Source of the DNA: DATBHZ01 sp036557185
GTDB lineage: Bacteria; Actinomycetota; Acidimicrobiia; IMCC26256; JAENVU01
DNA length: 36,453 nucleotides
Assembly (NCBI GenBank): GCA_036557185.1
Contig: DATBHZ010000138.1
Coordinates: 1-36,453, forward strand
Reading direction: 5' to 3'
Shown: positions 1 through 8,255 of the stretch, piece by piece
How positions within the stretch are numbered: the first letter of the stretch is position 1
Layout: every line of letters begins with the position of its first letter
The notes under the pieces: model-generated
What the model saw: the letters and a program-made list of their open reading frames with translations, nothing else
Database searches by the model: none
Told to the model about the DNA's origin: nothing
Made by a program: the position numbers and the translations under genes

Positions 1-287
1 GCGATCCCGGTGGCGTACGAGCCCGCCGGCGGCAGCTCCACGCCCTGCTCGGCGAGCAGGTCCCGGTAGAAGCGATCGGGCACCTGGATGAGGATCCCGG
101 CACCGTCGCCGGTGTTGACCTCGCAACCCGAGGCGCCGCGGTGCTGCAGGTTGCAGAGCGCGGTGATGCCCTGGCGGATGCGCTCGTGGCTCGCGCGACC
201 CTGGAGGTCGACCACGAACGCGACGCCACACGCGTCGTGCTCGAGTGCGGGGTCGTAGAGGCCCTGGGCTCGCGGAAGATCGTTCAT
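1..287 (-). CDS. gltB: Glutamate synthase large subunit, N-terminal fragment (3' end outside window)
   Basis: The first 95 residues of the ferredoxin/NADPH-type glutamate synthase alpha subunit, which makes two glutamates from glutamine and 2-oxoglutarate in ammonia assimilation. The translation starts MNDLPRAQGLYDPALEHDAC and continues with GVAFVVDLQGRASHE, LQHRGASG and NTGDGAGILIQVPDRF, the hallmark start of the class II glutamine amidotransferase domain. Cys20 is the expected N-terminal nucleophile exposed after removal of a short propeptide. I chose the ATG at 287-285 because it gives the usual short leader before LYDP; the frame stays open further upstream, so a longer start cannot be excluded. 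The remaining roughly 1,400 residues lie beyond the left edge. It is the last gene of a minus-strand run, 143 bp after the acyl-CoA dehydrogenase, and probably has its own promoter in that gap. Confidence 0.9.
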   Translation of the reverse strand, partial: MNDLPRAQGLYDPALEHDACGVAFVVDLQGRASHERIRQGITALCNLQHRGASGCEVNTGDGAGILIQVPDRFYRDLLAEQGVELPPAGSYATGI

Positions 288-430
288 CGGCTGCTCGTCA
301 CCAGCTGCTCGTCGCAGCAACTCGTCCAACTCGTGGTCGGGGCTCGTCGTCAGGGCGTATGTACTTGCTCGGCCCGTGCGGGACGACGTTGGCCCGGCAG
401 CGGAATCCACAATCCTACACGAGGGCCGGT

Positions 431-1639
431 TCAGGACAGGAGCGTTCTGGCGATCTGGGAGATCTGAATCTCGTCGGTACCCGCATAGATCTGGAGCACC
501 TTGGCATCCCTCGCCAGCTGCTCGACCTCGAACTCGGCCATGTACCCGTTGCCACCGAACAGCTGCACGGCTTCCAGTGCGACCTCCATCGCGGCGCGCG
601 CCGAGTACAGCTTCATCGCAGATGCCTCGGTGAGGTCCATCGCGGCACCGGCGCCCGCCTTCTCGATCGTGCGGAACACCAGGTTCTCGACGTTGAGGCG
701 GTGCACCTCCATGCGCGCGATCTTCTCCTGGATCAGCTGGTGCTCCCCGATCGGCTTGTCGAACCGGACGGTGTCCTTCGCGTAGGCGATGCAGAGCTCG
801 AGACACCGTTCGATGATGCCGAGGCTCATGGCGGCGACGCCGGTCCGCTCGATCGAGAACGCCTGCTTCGCTCCTTCGCGGTACGGCACGTCCTCCGTCT
901 CGCCGAGGAGCCGGTCCTTGCCGGCGCGGACGTCGTCGAGGAAGAGCATCCCCGTGGGAGAGGAGTGCATCCCCATCTTGCGCATCGGCTTCGTCTGCTC
1001 GAAGCCGTCCATGCCCTGGTCGAGGACGAAGCTCAGGATCTTGCGCTCGGGAGGCGGGTTGCCTTCGTCGAGCTTGCAGATGAACACCGTCGTGTCGGCG
1101 TACGGACCGTTAGTGATGAACGTCTTCGAGCCGTTCAACACGTACTCGTCGCCATCACGCCGCGCGGTTGACTGCATCCGGCCGAACGCGTCGGAGCCCG
1201 AATCCGGCTCGGTGATCGCCCACGCGCCGACCTTCTCGAAAGTCAGGAGGTCGAGCGCCCAGCGCTCCTTCTGCGCGACCGTTCCGCGGCTCATGATCGT
1301 TCCCGCCGCGAGACCGACGCTCACACCCATCGCGGTGACGAGCCCCGGTGAGCAACGACAGAGCTCGATGATCGGCATCAGCATGAAGCCGGCGCCCGAG
1401 CCACCGGACCGCTCCGCGTCGTCGTCGGCGGCCTCGCCGTTCGTCTCGGCGTCGATGCGCCGCTTGAACCCCGCGCGCGCCATCTCGTCCATGCCGAACG
1501 TCTGGTACAGCTTCCGGATCACCGCGTACGGAGGCGTGTCGCCGAACTCGAGCTCCTCGCGCTGCGGCCGGACCTCGGCTTCCACGAACGACCGCACCGC
1601 ATCGCGGATCATTCGCTGTTCCTCGCTCCACTGGTACAC
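431..1639 (-). CDS. Acyl-CoA dehydrogenase with IVD-type catalytic Glu position
   Basis: A 402-residue FAD flavoprotein that introduces the alpha,beta double bond into an acyl-CoA. Family signs are the ITEPDSGSD flavin/substrate segment (about 142-150), NGSKTFITNG (169-178), the C-terminal helix with QLFGGNGY (359-366) and YAGTDEIQ (385-392). The usual catalytic Glu of the YEGT motif is Ala386 here. A Glu (E264, in FSIERTGVAAMSLG) instead aligns with Glu254 of isovaleryl-CoA dehydrogenase, so activity is probably retained with a branched or bulky substrate preference (inference). Residues 60-83 hold an acidic, Gly/Ser-rich insertion not usual in the family. The ATG at 1639 is followed at once by the expected N-terminal helix (WSEEQRMIRDAVRSFVEAEV). 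It lies downstream of the GGDEF gene on the same strand. The exact substrate is unknown. Confidence 0.93.
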   Translation of the reverse strand: MYQWSEEQRMIRDAVRSFVEAEVRPQREELEFGDTPPYAVIRKLYQTFGMDEMARAGFKRRIDAETNGEAADDDAERSGGSGAGFMLMPIIELCRCSPGLVTAMGVSVGLAAGTIMSRGTVAQKERWALDLLTFEKVGAWAITEPDSGSDAFGRMQSTARRDGDEYVLNGSKTFITNGPYADTTVFICKLDEGNPPPERKILSFVLDQGMDGFEQTKPMRKMGMHSSPTGMLFLDDVRAGKDRLLGETEDVPYREGAKQAFSIERTGVAAMSLGIIERCLELCIAYAKDTVRFDKPIGEHQLIQEKIARMEVHRLNVENLVFRTIEKAGAGAAMDLTEASAMKLYSARAAMEVALEAVQLFGGNGYMAEFEVEQLARDAKVLQIYAGTDEIQISQIARTLLS

Positions 1640-1717
1640 GATCGTCCTTCCTGACGCTGTGACGTGGTTCCGGCTGCCGGGGCCAACCCTAGGTCGGCTC
1701 GCCGAGACGACGGCCGG

Positions 1718-3529
1718 CTACGACGAGTACCGGCGCGTCAGCAGATCGGTACCTCGATCCGCCGACGCCGGAGCCGCGAAGTACACACCCTGGCCCGCGT
1801 CGCACTCCAGCTCGCGCAGGGCCGTGAGCTGCTGCACCGTCTGGACACCCGACGCGACGGACCAGGCATCCAAGGCGCGCGCGACGCCGACAGCCGCGGT
1901 GACGACCGCGCGATCGCCGCGCGACGTGCGCAAGCCGTCGATGAACGGTGACGCGATCTTCAGTCCGTCGATCTCGGCCTGGCGGAGCATGTCGAGCGAG
2001 GAGCCACCCGACCCGAAGTCGTCGATCGTCACGGCGACACCGATCACGCGCAGCTCCGAGATCGCGCGGAGGACGTCGCCGGCGCGCGAAGCGAACGCGG
2101 CTTCGGAGACCTCGAGGGACAGACCGCGCGGGTCCATCCCGGCGTCGGCGAGCAGCTCCGCCACCATCTCGGCGAACCGCTCGTCCGCGATGAGCTCGGG
2201 CGCGACCTCGACCTGGAGTCGCGGCAGTCGTCGCCCGAGCGTGCGCTCCCAGACTCGAGCCGTCCGGCCGGCGCGTCGGATCAGCTGCATGCCCATCACC
2301 GCGGACACGCCGGAGTCCTCGGCGAGATAGCGCAGCTCCGCGGCCTCGATGTGTCCCCGCACCGGGTGGTTCCAGGCGACCATCGCCTCGATCGCGGCCG
2401 GGGTCCCTGTCTGGAGATCGATGACCGGCTGGTAGAGCACGTCGAGCTTCCCCGCCCCGACGGCGAGGGCGAGCTCGTGCGCGAGCTCGTCGCGCCCGCG
2501 GACCTTCCCGCGGAACGCGTCGTCGAAGACCTCCACGCGGGCACGACCGTTCCGCTTGGCCGAGTACATCGCGGCGTCGGCCTCCCGCACCAATGTCTCC
2601 GCATCGCTCGAAGGCCCGGCAACAGCAACGCCGACGCTCGCCGTGAGCGTCGCGCTCGCCGCGCCGACCTCGAACGGAGAGCGGGCGACGTTGTCGAGGA
2701 CGCGCTTGCCGATCGCTCGGAGCTCGGCAAGGGAGGTGGTCTCGCAGGCGACCACGAACTCGTCTCCCGCCAGCCTGGCGACCATGTCCGACGGGCGCAC
2801 CGCCGCGGCGATCCGTCGCGCAGCGTCACGCAGCACGATGTCTCCGCCCGAATGCGAGAAATGGCTATTGACGCCTTTGAAGTCGTCCAGATCGACGAAC
2901 ACGACACCGACCGAGCCTCCGGAGCGTGCCGCTCGCATCAAGACGAGATCGAGGTGCTCCATGAGGTGCACTCGGTTGGGAAGGCCCGTCAGCAGGTCGT
3001 GGCTGGCGCGGCGCGTGAGGTCCACTTCGGGCACGTTGCTCGCTACGACCTCGCGGCAGGACATCACGAGGTACTCGATCTCGCCTCCGGGCCCGACACC
3101 TCCCGTGACCGACGCGTCGACGTCGATGGCCTCGCGATCCGCGTCGAGCATCTGGATCTCACCGCACCACTCCTCACCTGCGAGCAAGCGCGGGCGGACC
3201 TCGCGGTAATAGACGTCGAACCAGCGGGGCGCGAACAGGTCGACGACCGTGAGCAACTCGCTTTCCCGACGCTGCCGACCGAGGCGCTGTTGGGCCGGCC
3301 CGTTCATGTACACGACGAGGCCGTCGGCGTCGGTCACACCGACCATGTCGGTGCTGTGCTCGGCGCTCGCGGCGACGCGCTCGGCGGCCAGCTCGGCAGC
3401 CGACTTGTTCTCGTCGCCGCGCGAGCGCTCGGTGTTGCCCCTGGTCTCGATGGTGCGATCGCTCCTGGATCGAGCTGGTCCGTGCGGCCCCCGGCAACCG
3501 GGCGGAGCCCGGCATTCGTCACGAGCCAC
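1718..3529 (-). CDS. PAS-GGDEF-EAL cyclic-di-GMP protein with degenerate EAL domain
   Basis: A 603-residue cytosolic signalling protein. Order: a low-complexity N-terminus (1-45), a PAS sensor (about 50-160), a GGDEF diguanylate cyclase domain (about 175-335) and an EAL domain (about 345-600). The GGDEF signature is AGDEF (254-258), a common active variant, and an inhibitory RxxD site (R245-D248) lies exactly five residues before it; metal-site Asp213 is present. The EAL domain keeps Glu381 (reads EAM) and the DDFG motif (503-506), but LKID reads LKIA (523-526), the EGVE motif reads SGVQ (560-563), and the Asn of the NxS strand motif is Glu441. It is therefore probably a synthase whose EAL half senses rather than hydrolyses c-di-GMP (inference). 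The GTG at 3529 is the only start codon upstream of the PAS domain in this frame. No transmembrane segment is seen. Confidence 0.9.
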   Translation of the reverse strand: MARDECRAPPGCRGPHGPARSRSDRTIETRGNTERSRGDENKSAAELAAERVAASAEHSTDMVGVTDADGLVVYMNGPAQQRLGRQRRESELLTVVDLFAPRWFDVYYREVRPRLLAGEEWCGEIQMLDADREAIDVDASVTGGVGPGGEIEYLVMSCREVVASNVPEVDLTRRASHDLLTGLPNRVHLMEHLDLVLMRAARSGGSVGVVFVDLDDFKGVNSHFSHSGGDIVLRDAARRIAAAVRPSDMVARLAGDEFVVACETTSLAELRAIGKRVLDNVARSPFEVGAASATLTASVGVAVAGPSSDAETLVREADAAMYSAKRNGRARVEVFDDAFRGKVRGRDELAHELALAVGAGKLDVLYQPVIDLQTGTPAAIEAMVAWNHPVRGHIEAAELRYLAEDSGVSAVMGMQLIRRAGRTARVWERTLGRRLPRLQVEVAPELIADERFAEMVAELLADAGMDPRGLSLEVSEAAFASRAGDVLRAISELRVIGVAVTIDDFGSGGSSLDMLRQAEIDGLKIASPFIDGLRTSRGDRAVVTAAVGVARALDAWSVASGVQTVQQLTALRELECDAGQGVYFAAPASADRGTDLLTRRYSS

Positions 3530-3578
3530 GCGAACGGTACCAGTGGCCCCGCGAGCGGGTCCGATCCCGTCGAAGGGC

Positions 3579-5732
3579 TCAGCCCATCGCGAGGTGTGTT
3601 CCCGTCACGGCGGCGTCCCGGAGCCGGTCCAGCTCGGCTTCCGTGAGCTCCAGCCTCTCCCGCAGCACCGCAACGGTGTGCTGGCCGAGCTGCGGCGCAG
3701 GACCCGTCCACGGCTTCGCCGGACCGCCCGAGAGGCGAGCCGGCCACCCGGGGTACTGCTGCACACCCGCGTCGGGATGCTCGATCGTCTGGAAGAAGGC
3801 ACGCGCGACGTGCTGACGGTCATCGAGCGCCTCGGACGCAGGCACCATCGCCGCCGCCGCAATGCCCTCGGCCATCAGCTCCTCGACGGCCGCCTCCGGT
3901 GGGCGCTCGGCACACCATGCTGCGCGCTCCTCCGCGCCGAGCGGGTCGACGCTGTCGTCGAGCGCGATCCATTGCTCGTCGCCGGCGCACGCGTACACAC
4001 CGGGGGTACCGCGACGCCCGGCGAGCGTGCCGTGCGCCGAGTACTCGATGACCTGCTCGGCGGTGGCGGCTGCGGCGACCTCGATCATCGGCATCTCCAC
4101 GAGCTGGCCCTCGCCCGTGCGCGCGCGGTGCTCGAGCGCCGCGACGATCGCTGTCGCTGCGTGCGCTCCGACGAACGGATCCACGAACCCGCCCGGGATG
4201 ATGGGCGGCCCGCCCTCGTACCCCGTCATCCACGCCATGCCGGTGAGCTGCTCCATCGTCTGCGCGAAGCCGGGACGGTCACGCCACGGGCCGGTGAGTC
4301 CGAACGCCGGGAGCCGGAGCATCACGACCGACGGGTTGAGCGCGCTGACCTGCTCGTAGGAGAGCCCGAACGAGTCCATCACGCGGGGCGTGAAGTTCTC
4401 GGCCACGATGTCGGCCGACGCGATCAGCCTGCGCACGATCTCGAGCCCTTCCGGCTGCGTGAGGTCGAGGGTGATCCCGCGCTTGCCGAGGTTCGCGGCG
4501 TGGAAGAGCGGTGAGAGCTCGTAGAAGCGAGGGTTCTGATCGGGCCTCACCGTCGCGCTGAGCCGGATGCCGTCGGGGCGCTGCATCGATTCCACCTTGA
4601 TGACGTCGGCACCCATCGAGGCGAACCAGGCCGTCGCACACGGCCCCGACCAGAACGCGGTGAAGTCGATCATCGTGATCCCGGTGAACGGGCGCTCCCC
4701 CACCTCCCCGGGCTCCCGTGGCCAGTTACCGGCCCACGCATCGCCGTCCGCGTGTGAGGCCGGCTTCGGTGCCTCGAGCGGTCGGTCGGCCACCTTCGAG
4801 AAGCGGAACGGGCGCCGCGGCCGGATCCAATCCTCGTCCGGCTGTTGCAGGAAGACGTCGCGCTCGACGAGCTGATCGAACTCCGGCAGCACTGCGCCGT
4901 TGCCGACGATTGCCGCGGGGACTCGCTCGCGTGCGCACGCCTCCACGACCTCGGCAGCCGTGTGGGCTTCGGTATAGTCGCGGAGCAGCTTGTTAACCTC
5001 GGCCGCCCGAACGAAGCGCCCAATCATGGTGGTGAGCTTCTTGTCGTCGAGCAGGTCTTCGCGCCCGATGACACGGAGCAATGACAACCACTGCTGCGTC
5101 GTGACCGTCGTGATCCCGATGAACTCGCCGTTCTTGCACGGCTCGTTGCCGGGGATCATGACCCAGCGGAAGGTGCCGGCCCGGCCACCGGGGAAGTTCG
5201 CCATGAGTGTGGGCGTGGTGACCATCGTGAGCTGCATCGCTTCGAGCTTCGACACGTCGACGAGCTCCGGCACCCCGGTACGCGAGGCGCGCCACCATGC
5301 CGTCACGGCTCCGAGCGCCGCGAACGCTCCGGTGACGTACTCCCCGAGCTCGCCGCCCAGCGGCAATGGCGGCTTCCCCATGTGCCCGTGCGCCGAGAGC
5401 GAGCCGGAGCGCGCCTGGAGCACGGGCTCGGGCAGGTCGGTGCCGGAGTCGGGGCCGCCGGCGCCGAACGCGGAGATCGCGACGCGCACGAGCGGGCCTT
5501 CCGCGACGTCGAGCCCGCCGACCACCAGGTCGGCGTCGCGCACCCAGTCGGGCGCCTCTTCAACGGGGACGAGGCGTTGCGAGGTGCGCAGGTAGGTGAA
5601 GAGCTCGCGACGCTCAGCCGGCAGCTCGTGCACCGCGACCACGTCGGCGCCGAGGTCCGCCAACAGCTTCGTGCAGTACGCGCCGGCGATGTCGCGCGAG
5701 CAGTCGACGACACGCAGCCCGTCGTAGATCAC
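3579..5732 (-). CDS. Tandem (two-domain) CaiB/BaiF family CoA transferase
   Basis: A 717-residue fusion of two family III CoA-transferase domains, about 1-345 and 346-717. Members transfer CoA between acyl-CoA and a free acid through an aspartyl-CoA thioester. Domain 1 begins YDGLRVVDCSRDIAGAYCTKLLADLGADV; domain 2 begins ITMIDFTAFWSGPCATAWFASMGADVIKVES, which is the canonical start. The position of the catalytic Asp reads Glu131 in domain 1 (ELGEYVTG) but Asp518 in domain 2 (GFVDPFVG), so only the second half looks canonical. The GTG start at 5732 overlaps the TGA of the preceding DUF35 gene (GTGA), indicating translational coupling; the frame is open further upstream but is non-coding in character there. 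With the DUF35 and thiolase-like genes it forms an operon, so it probably handles a CoA intermediate of the same lipid or steroid-type pathway. Confidence 0.9.
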   Translation of the reverse strand: MIYDGLRVVDCSRDIAGAYCTKLLADLGADVVAVHELPAERRELFTYLRTSQRLVPVEEAPDWVRDADLVVGGLDVAEGPLVRVAISAFGAGGPDSGTDLPEPVLQARSGSLSAHGHMGKPPLPLGGELGEYVTGAFAALGAVTAWWRASRTGVPELVDVSKLEAMQLTMVTTPTLMANFPGGRAGTFRWVMIPGNEPCKNGEFIGITTVTTQQWLSLLRVIGREDLLDDKKLTTMIGRFVRAAEVNKLLRDYTEAHTAAEVVEACARERVPAAIVGNGAVLPEFDQLVERDVFLQQPDEDWIRPRRPFRFSKVADRPLEAPKPASHADGDAWAGNWPREPGEVGERPFTGITMIDFTAFWSGPCATAWFASMGADVIKVESMQRPDGIRLSATVRPDQNPRFYELSPLFHAANLGKRGITLDLTQPEGLEIVRRLIASADIVAENFTPRVMDSFGLSYEQVSALNPSVVMLRLPAFGLTGPWRDRPGFAQTMEQLTGMAWMTGYEGGPPIIPGGFVDPFVGAHAATAIVAALEHRARTGEGQLVEMPMIEVAAAATAEQVIEYSAHGTLAGRRGTPGVYACAGDEQWIALDDSVDPLGAEERAAWCAERPPEAAVEELMAEGIAAAAMVPASEALDDRQHVARAFFQTIEHPDAGVQQYPGWPARLSGGPAKPWTGPAPQLGQHTVAVLRERLELTEAELDRLRDAAVTGTHLAMG

Positions 5733-6172
5733 GCGACCGCCCGGAACATCGGCACGGTCACGCTCTTGCCCGGCACCGTCGGGAACTCGAGCGGGCGGAA
5801 CGTCACCTCCAGCGGGAGATCGGCGCGCAAAGAGGACGGCGCGGTGTCGACGATGTACGTGACGACACGAACCTCGGGCGCTTCGTCCAACGAGACCAGC
5901 GCAGTCACGAACGGGATCATGTCGGCGAATGCAGGCAGGAACGCCCGCCGCACCACCGCCCATGAGAACAGCCGGCCGCGGCCCGTCATCCGCGTCCACT
6001 CGGCATCGGCGGCGCCGCAGGCCGCGCACCGCTCCTCCGGGTACCAGCACCAGCGCCCGCAGTCGCTGCAACGCGGGATCAGCAGCTCGCCGCGCGCCGC
6101 TCCGGCGAAGAACTCGTGCGTCAGCGGATCGTCGAGGTCCGGCAGTGGGAAGTCCGCACGCTTGATCGCCAT
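5729..6172 (-). CDS. Zn-ribbon/OB-fold (DUF35) partner protein
   Basis: A 147-residue DUF35 protein: an N-terminal helix, a rubredoxin-like zinc ribbon with C35-x2-C38 and C49-x2-C52, then an OB-fold (about 60-140, WTRMTGRGRLFSWAVVRRAFLPAF). DUF35 proteins bind thiolase-superfamily partners; the characterised example is ChsH2-DUF35 with the Ltp2 aldolase of cholesterol side-chain degradation. The immediate upstream gene, 6 bp away on the same strand, is exactly such a thiolase-like protein, so a heteromeric complex is very likely. Length is normal for a stand-alone DUF35 (about 130-150). Its stop overlaps the GTG start of the tandem CoA transferase. The substrate cannot be read from the sequence. 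Confidence 0.92.
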   Translation of the reverse strand: MAIKRADFPLPDLDDPLTHEFFAGAARGELLIPRCSDCGRWCWYPEERCAACGAADAEWTRMTGRGRLFSWAVVRRAFLPAFADMIPFVTALVSLDEAPEVRVVTYIVDTAPSSLRADLPLEVTFRPLEFPTVPGKSVTVPMFRAVA

Positions 6173-6178
6173 GCTCGA

Positions 6179-7393
6179 TCAGCCGTCCCTGCTCAGGATG
6201 AGCGTGCTCGCGTGCGCGCCGGTGTAGCCGCCGTACAGGCCGACCTCGCAACCCGGAACCTGCGCGGGCGCGGTGCCGCGTAGCTGCTTCACGACCTCGA
6301 CGACATGCGCGATGCCCAGGACATATGCATGGGAGAGCAACCCGCCGTGCGTGTTGAACGGCAGCTTGCCGGCGTCGTGGAACAGCGTGTCGCCCTGCAC
6401 GAACGCGCCGGCCTCCCCCTTCTTGCAGAAGCCCATGTCCTCGATCTGCATCAGCGACACCACGGTGAACGGGTCGTAGACGGTCAGCACGTCGACGTCA
6501 GCCGGCTCGAGCCCTGCCATCTCGAACGCGCGTGGCGCCGAGAAGACCTGGGGCGTGCTCGTGAAGTCCCCTTGCTGGCTCCAGTGATTGCCGCTCTCGG
6601 ACTGCCCCTCGCTCACACCGCGCACGACCGCAGGCGGCTGGGCGAGGTCTCTCGCGCGCTGCAGCGAGGTGGTGATGTACGCAGCACCGCCGTCGGAGAT
6701 GAGGCAAGCGTCGAACATGCGGAGCGGCTCCGCGAGGTACGGCGACGCGAGATAGTCGTCGAGCGACATCCTCTTGTCGTGCATCACCGCACCGGGGTGC
6801 AGGTTCGCGTGGCGCCGGCAGGCGACGGCCACCGCGCCGAACTGCTCCTCGGTGGTCCCGAACTCCAGCATGTGGCGGCGCATGATCGTGGCGAAGTACA
6901 CCGGCTGGGGGAACCACCCGAACGGGACCTCGAGGTTCTGCTTGAGCGACTGGCTCGCGTGGACCTCTCCGGGGCCGCCGGTCATCGACGCGCGTTGCGT
7001 CGCCCAGGCCACCGGGAACACGTTCAGCACGTGACGCGCCTTGCCCTGCTCGATCGCCTTGGCCGCGAGATAGGGAGCGGTCCCCGCCCAGCTCATCCCG
7101 CCGCCCCACGGCGACGACCACATCTCGTGCGAGGTCCCGAAGTGCTCCTGGAACGCGGCCACGTCGAAATCGGCGAACGCGCCGTTGTAGGTGAGACCGT
7201 CGATCTGCGCCGGCTCGAGCCCGGCGTCCGCGATCGCACGCTCGGCGGCCTCCGCACCGATCTCGCGCGCGGTTCGGCCGGACGCCTTCGTGTACGCCGT
7301 CTCGCCGATCCCCGCGATCGCGACCGCGCCGTTGACGTCGTCGTACTCGGTCGCGTGCCCCCAGTCGGGCGTGTCCGTCACGGGCTCCCCCAC
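6179..7393 (-). CDS. Thiolase-fold lipid-transfer protein (SCP-x/Ltp type), probable aldolase or lyase
   Basis: A 404-residue non-canonical thiolase-superfamily protein. It starts AVAIAGIGETAYTKASGRTAREIGAEAAERAIADAGL, typical of Ltp proteins. The nucleophilic Cys of true thiolases is missing: the equivalent segment is GGGMSWAGTA with Ser101. The C-terminal active-site Cys region reads GLYGGYTGAHAS, and the GHPxGATG motif is replaced by SHAYVLGIAH. A YDPFTVVS segment is present. This pattern resembles Ltp2-type retro-aldolases, which use tyrosines and need a DUF35 partner; the partner gene follows directly. Expected role: C-C cleavage or formation on a CoA thioester (inference). The longest start is a GTG at 7393; a second GTG at 7381, with a GGGGGAG a few bases upstream, is a good alternative. 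It heads the operon divergent from the GNAT gene. Confidence 0.88.
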   Translation of the reverse strand: MGEPVTDTPDWGHATEYDDVNGAVAIAGIGETAYTKASGRTAREIGAEAAERAIADAGLEPAQIDGLTYNGAFADFDVAAFQEHFGTSHEMWSSPWGGGMSWAGTAPYLAAKAIEQGKARHVLNVFPVAWATQRASMTGGPGEVHASQSLKQNLEVPFGWFPQPVYFATIMRRHMLEFGTTEEQFGAVAVACRRHANLHPGAVMHDKRMSLDDYLASPYLAEPLRMFDACLISDGGAAYITTSLQRARDLAQPPAVVRGVSEGQSESGNHWSQQGDFTSTPQVFSAPRAFEMAGLEPADVDVLTVYDPFTVVSLMQIEDMGFCKKGEAGAFVQGDTLFHDAGKLPFNTHGGLLSHAYVLGIAHVVEVVKQLRGTAPAQVPGCEVGLYGGYTGAHASTLILSRDG

Positions 7394-7418
7394 ATCGGGC
7401 GAGAGTAACGTCCCTCCG

Positions 7419-8216
7419 ATGTCTGCCGCGCTGGACGAGATACTCGCCGGACACGAGAACCTGATCGAGTTCTCGCGCCAGGACGCGCGCTGGCAGGCGC
7501 ACTACGAGGTCGTCGACGCGAACGGAGCGATGTTCTTCGCCGGCGAATCAGACTTCCCCGCGTACAACAACGGCGCGTTCCGGACCGATGACCGGGTCGA
7601 GCCCGCGGAGATCATCGAACGCGCCCGGGAGTTCTTCTCCGCCCGCAAGCGCGGGTTCTCGCTCTGGGCACGCGCGCTCCCTGTCGACGACGACCTGGCG
7701 AGCGCGGCGGCCGACGCCAGGCTCGCCCGGGTGTTCGACTACCCGCAGCTGATCTGCCGTTCGCGCCTCGCGGACCCGAAGGTGGCCGACGGCTGCGAGC
7801 TGCGCTGGGTCGAGAACGCACGCGGCATGGCCGACTACGCCGAGGTCTGCGCGCAGGCGTACACGACCTACGGCTCGCCCGCCGACGCCACCCGCTCCCA
7901 CTTCGACACCTCGCGCATCGACCGGTTCGTCGGAGGCCAGATGCACTCGGTGGTCGCCTACGACGGCGATCAACCGCTCGCGTGCGCGCAGATCATGCTG
8001 AGCCACGGCATCGCCGGGCTGTTCTGGGTCGGCACGGTCGAGTCAGCGCGTGGTCGCGGGCTCGGCGAGGCGGTCACGCGCGCGGTCACCAATCGGGCGT
8101 TCGATCTCGGCGCGCCGAACGTGCAGCTCCAGGCATCCACCATGGGTGAGCCGATCTACCGACGCATCGGCTACGACGAGCTCTATCGCTACGTCTTCTT
8201 CCTCAGCGGGCCCTAG
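7419..8216 (+). CDS. GNAT family N-acetyltransferase
   Basis: A 265-residue protein whose C-terminal half is a GNAT domain. The acetyl-CoA pyrophosphate loop is visible as ESARGRGLGEAVTRAV (R-G-R-G-L-G), preceded by the beta-strand AGLFWVGTV and followed by NVQLQASTMGEPIYRRIGYDELYRYVFF, the usual end of the fold (GxPIYxRxGF-like). The N-terminal 120 residues are poorly conserved and may form a second degenerate GNAT lobe. I chose the ATG at 7419 because the frame upstream runs antisense through the neighbouring thiolase-like gene. Only 25 bp separates it from the divergent thiolase-like gene, so the promoters must overlap. The acceptor substrate is unknown. Confidence 0.85.
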   Translation: MSAALDEILAGHENLIEFSRQDARWQAHYEVVDANGAMFFAGESDFPAYNNGAFRTDDRVEPAEIIERAREFFSARKRGFSLWARALPVDDDLASAAADARLARVFDYPQLICRSRLADPKVADGCELRWVENARGMADYAEVCAQAYTTYGSPADATRSHFDTSRIDRFVGGQMHSVVAYDGDQPLACAQIMLSHGIAGLFWVGTVESARGRGLGEAVTRAVTNRAFDLGAPNVQLQASTMGEPIYRRIGYDELYRYVFFLSGP

Positions 8217-8255
8217 CCGCGCGCGGCGGGCGCGACCAGGGCCGTCGGGGTGAAG

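Noticed and set aside
5382..6227. A 281-codon plus-strand frame antisense to the CoA transferase and DUF35 genes
   Set aside because: No recognisable domain; both minus-strand genes have intact motifs and coupled starts.
5733..6251. N-terminal extension of the tandem CoA transferase by 173 residues
   Set aside because: This part is Arg/Ala-rich and is the DUF35 gene read in another frame; the coupled GTG at 5732 gives the expected family start.
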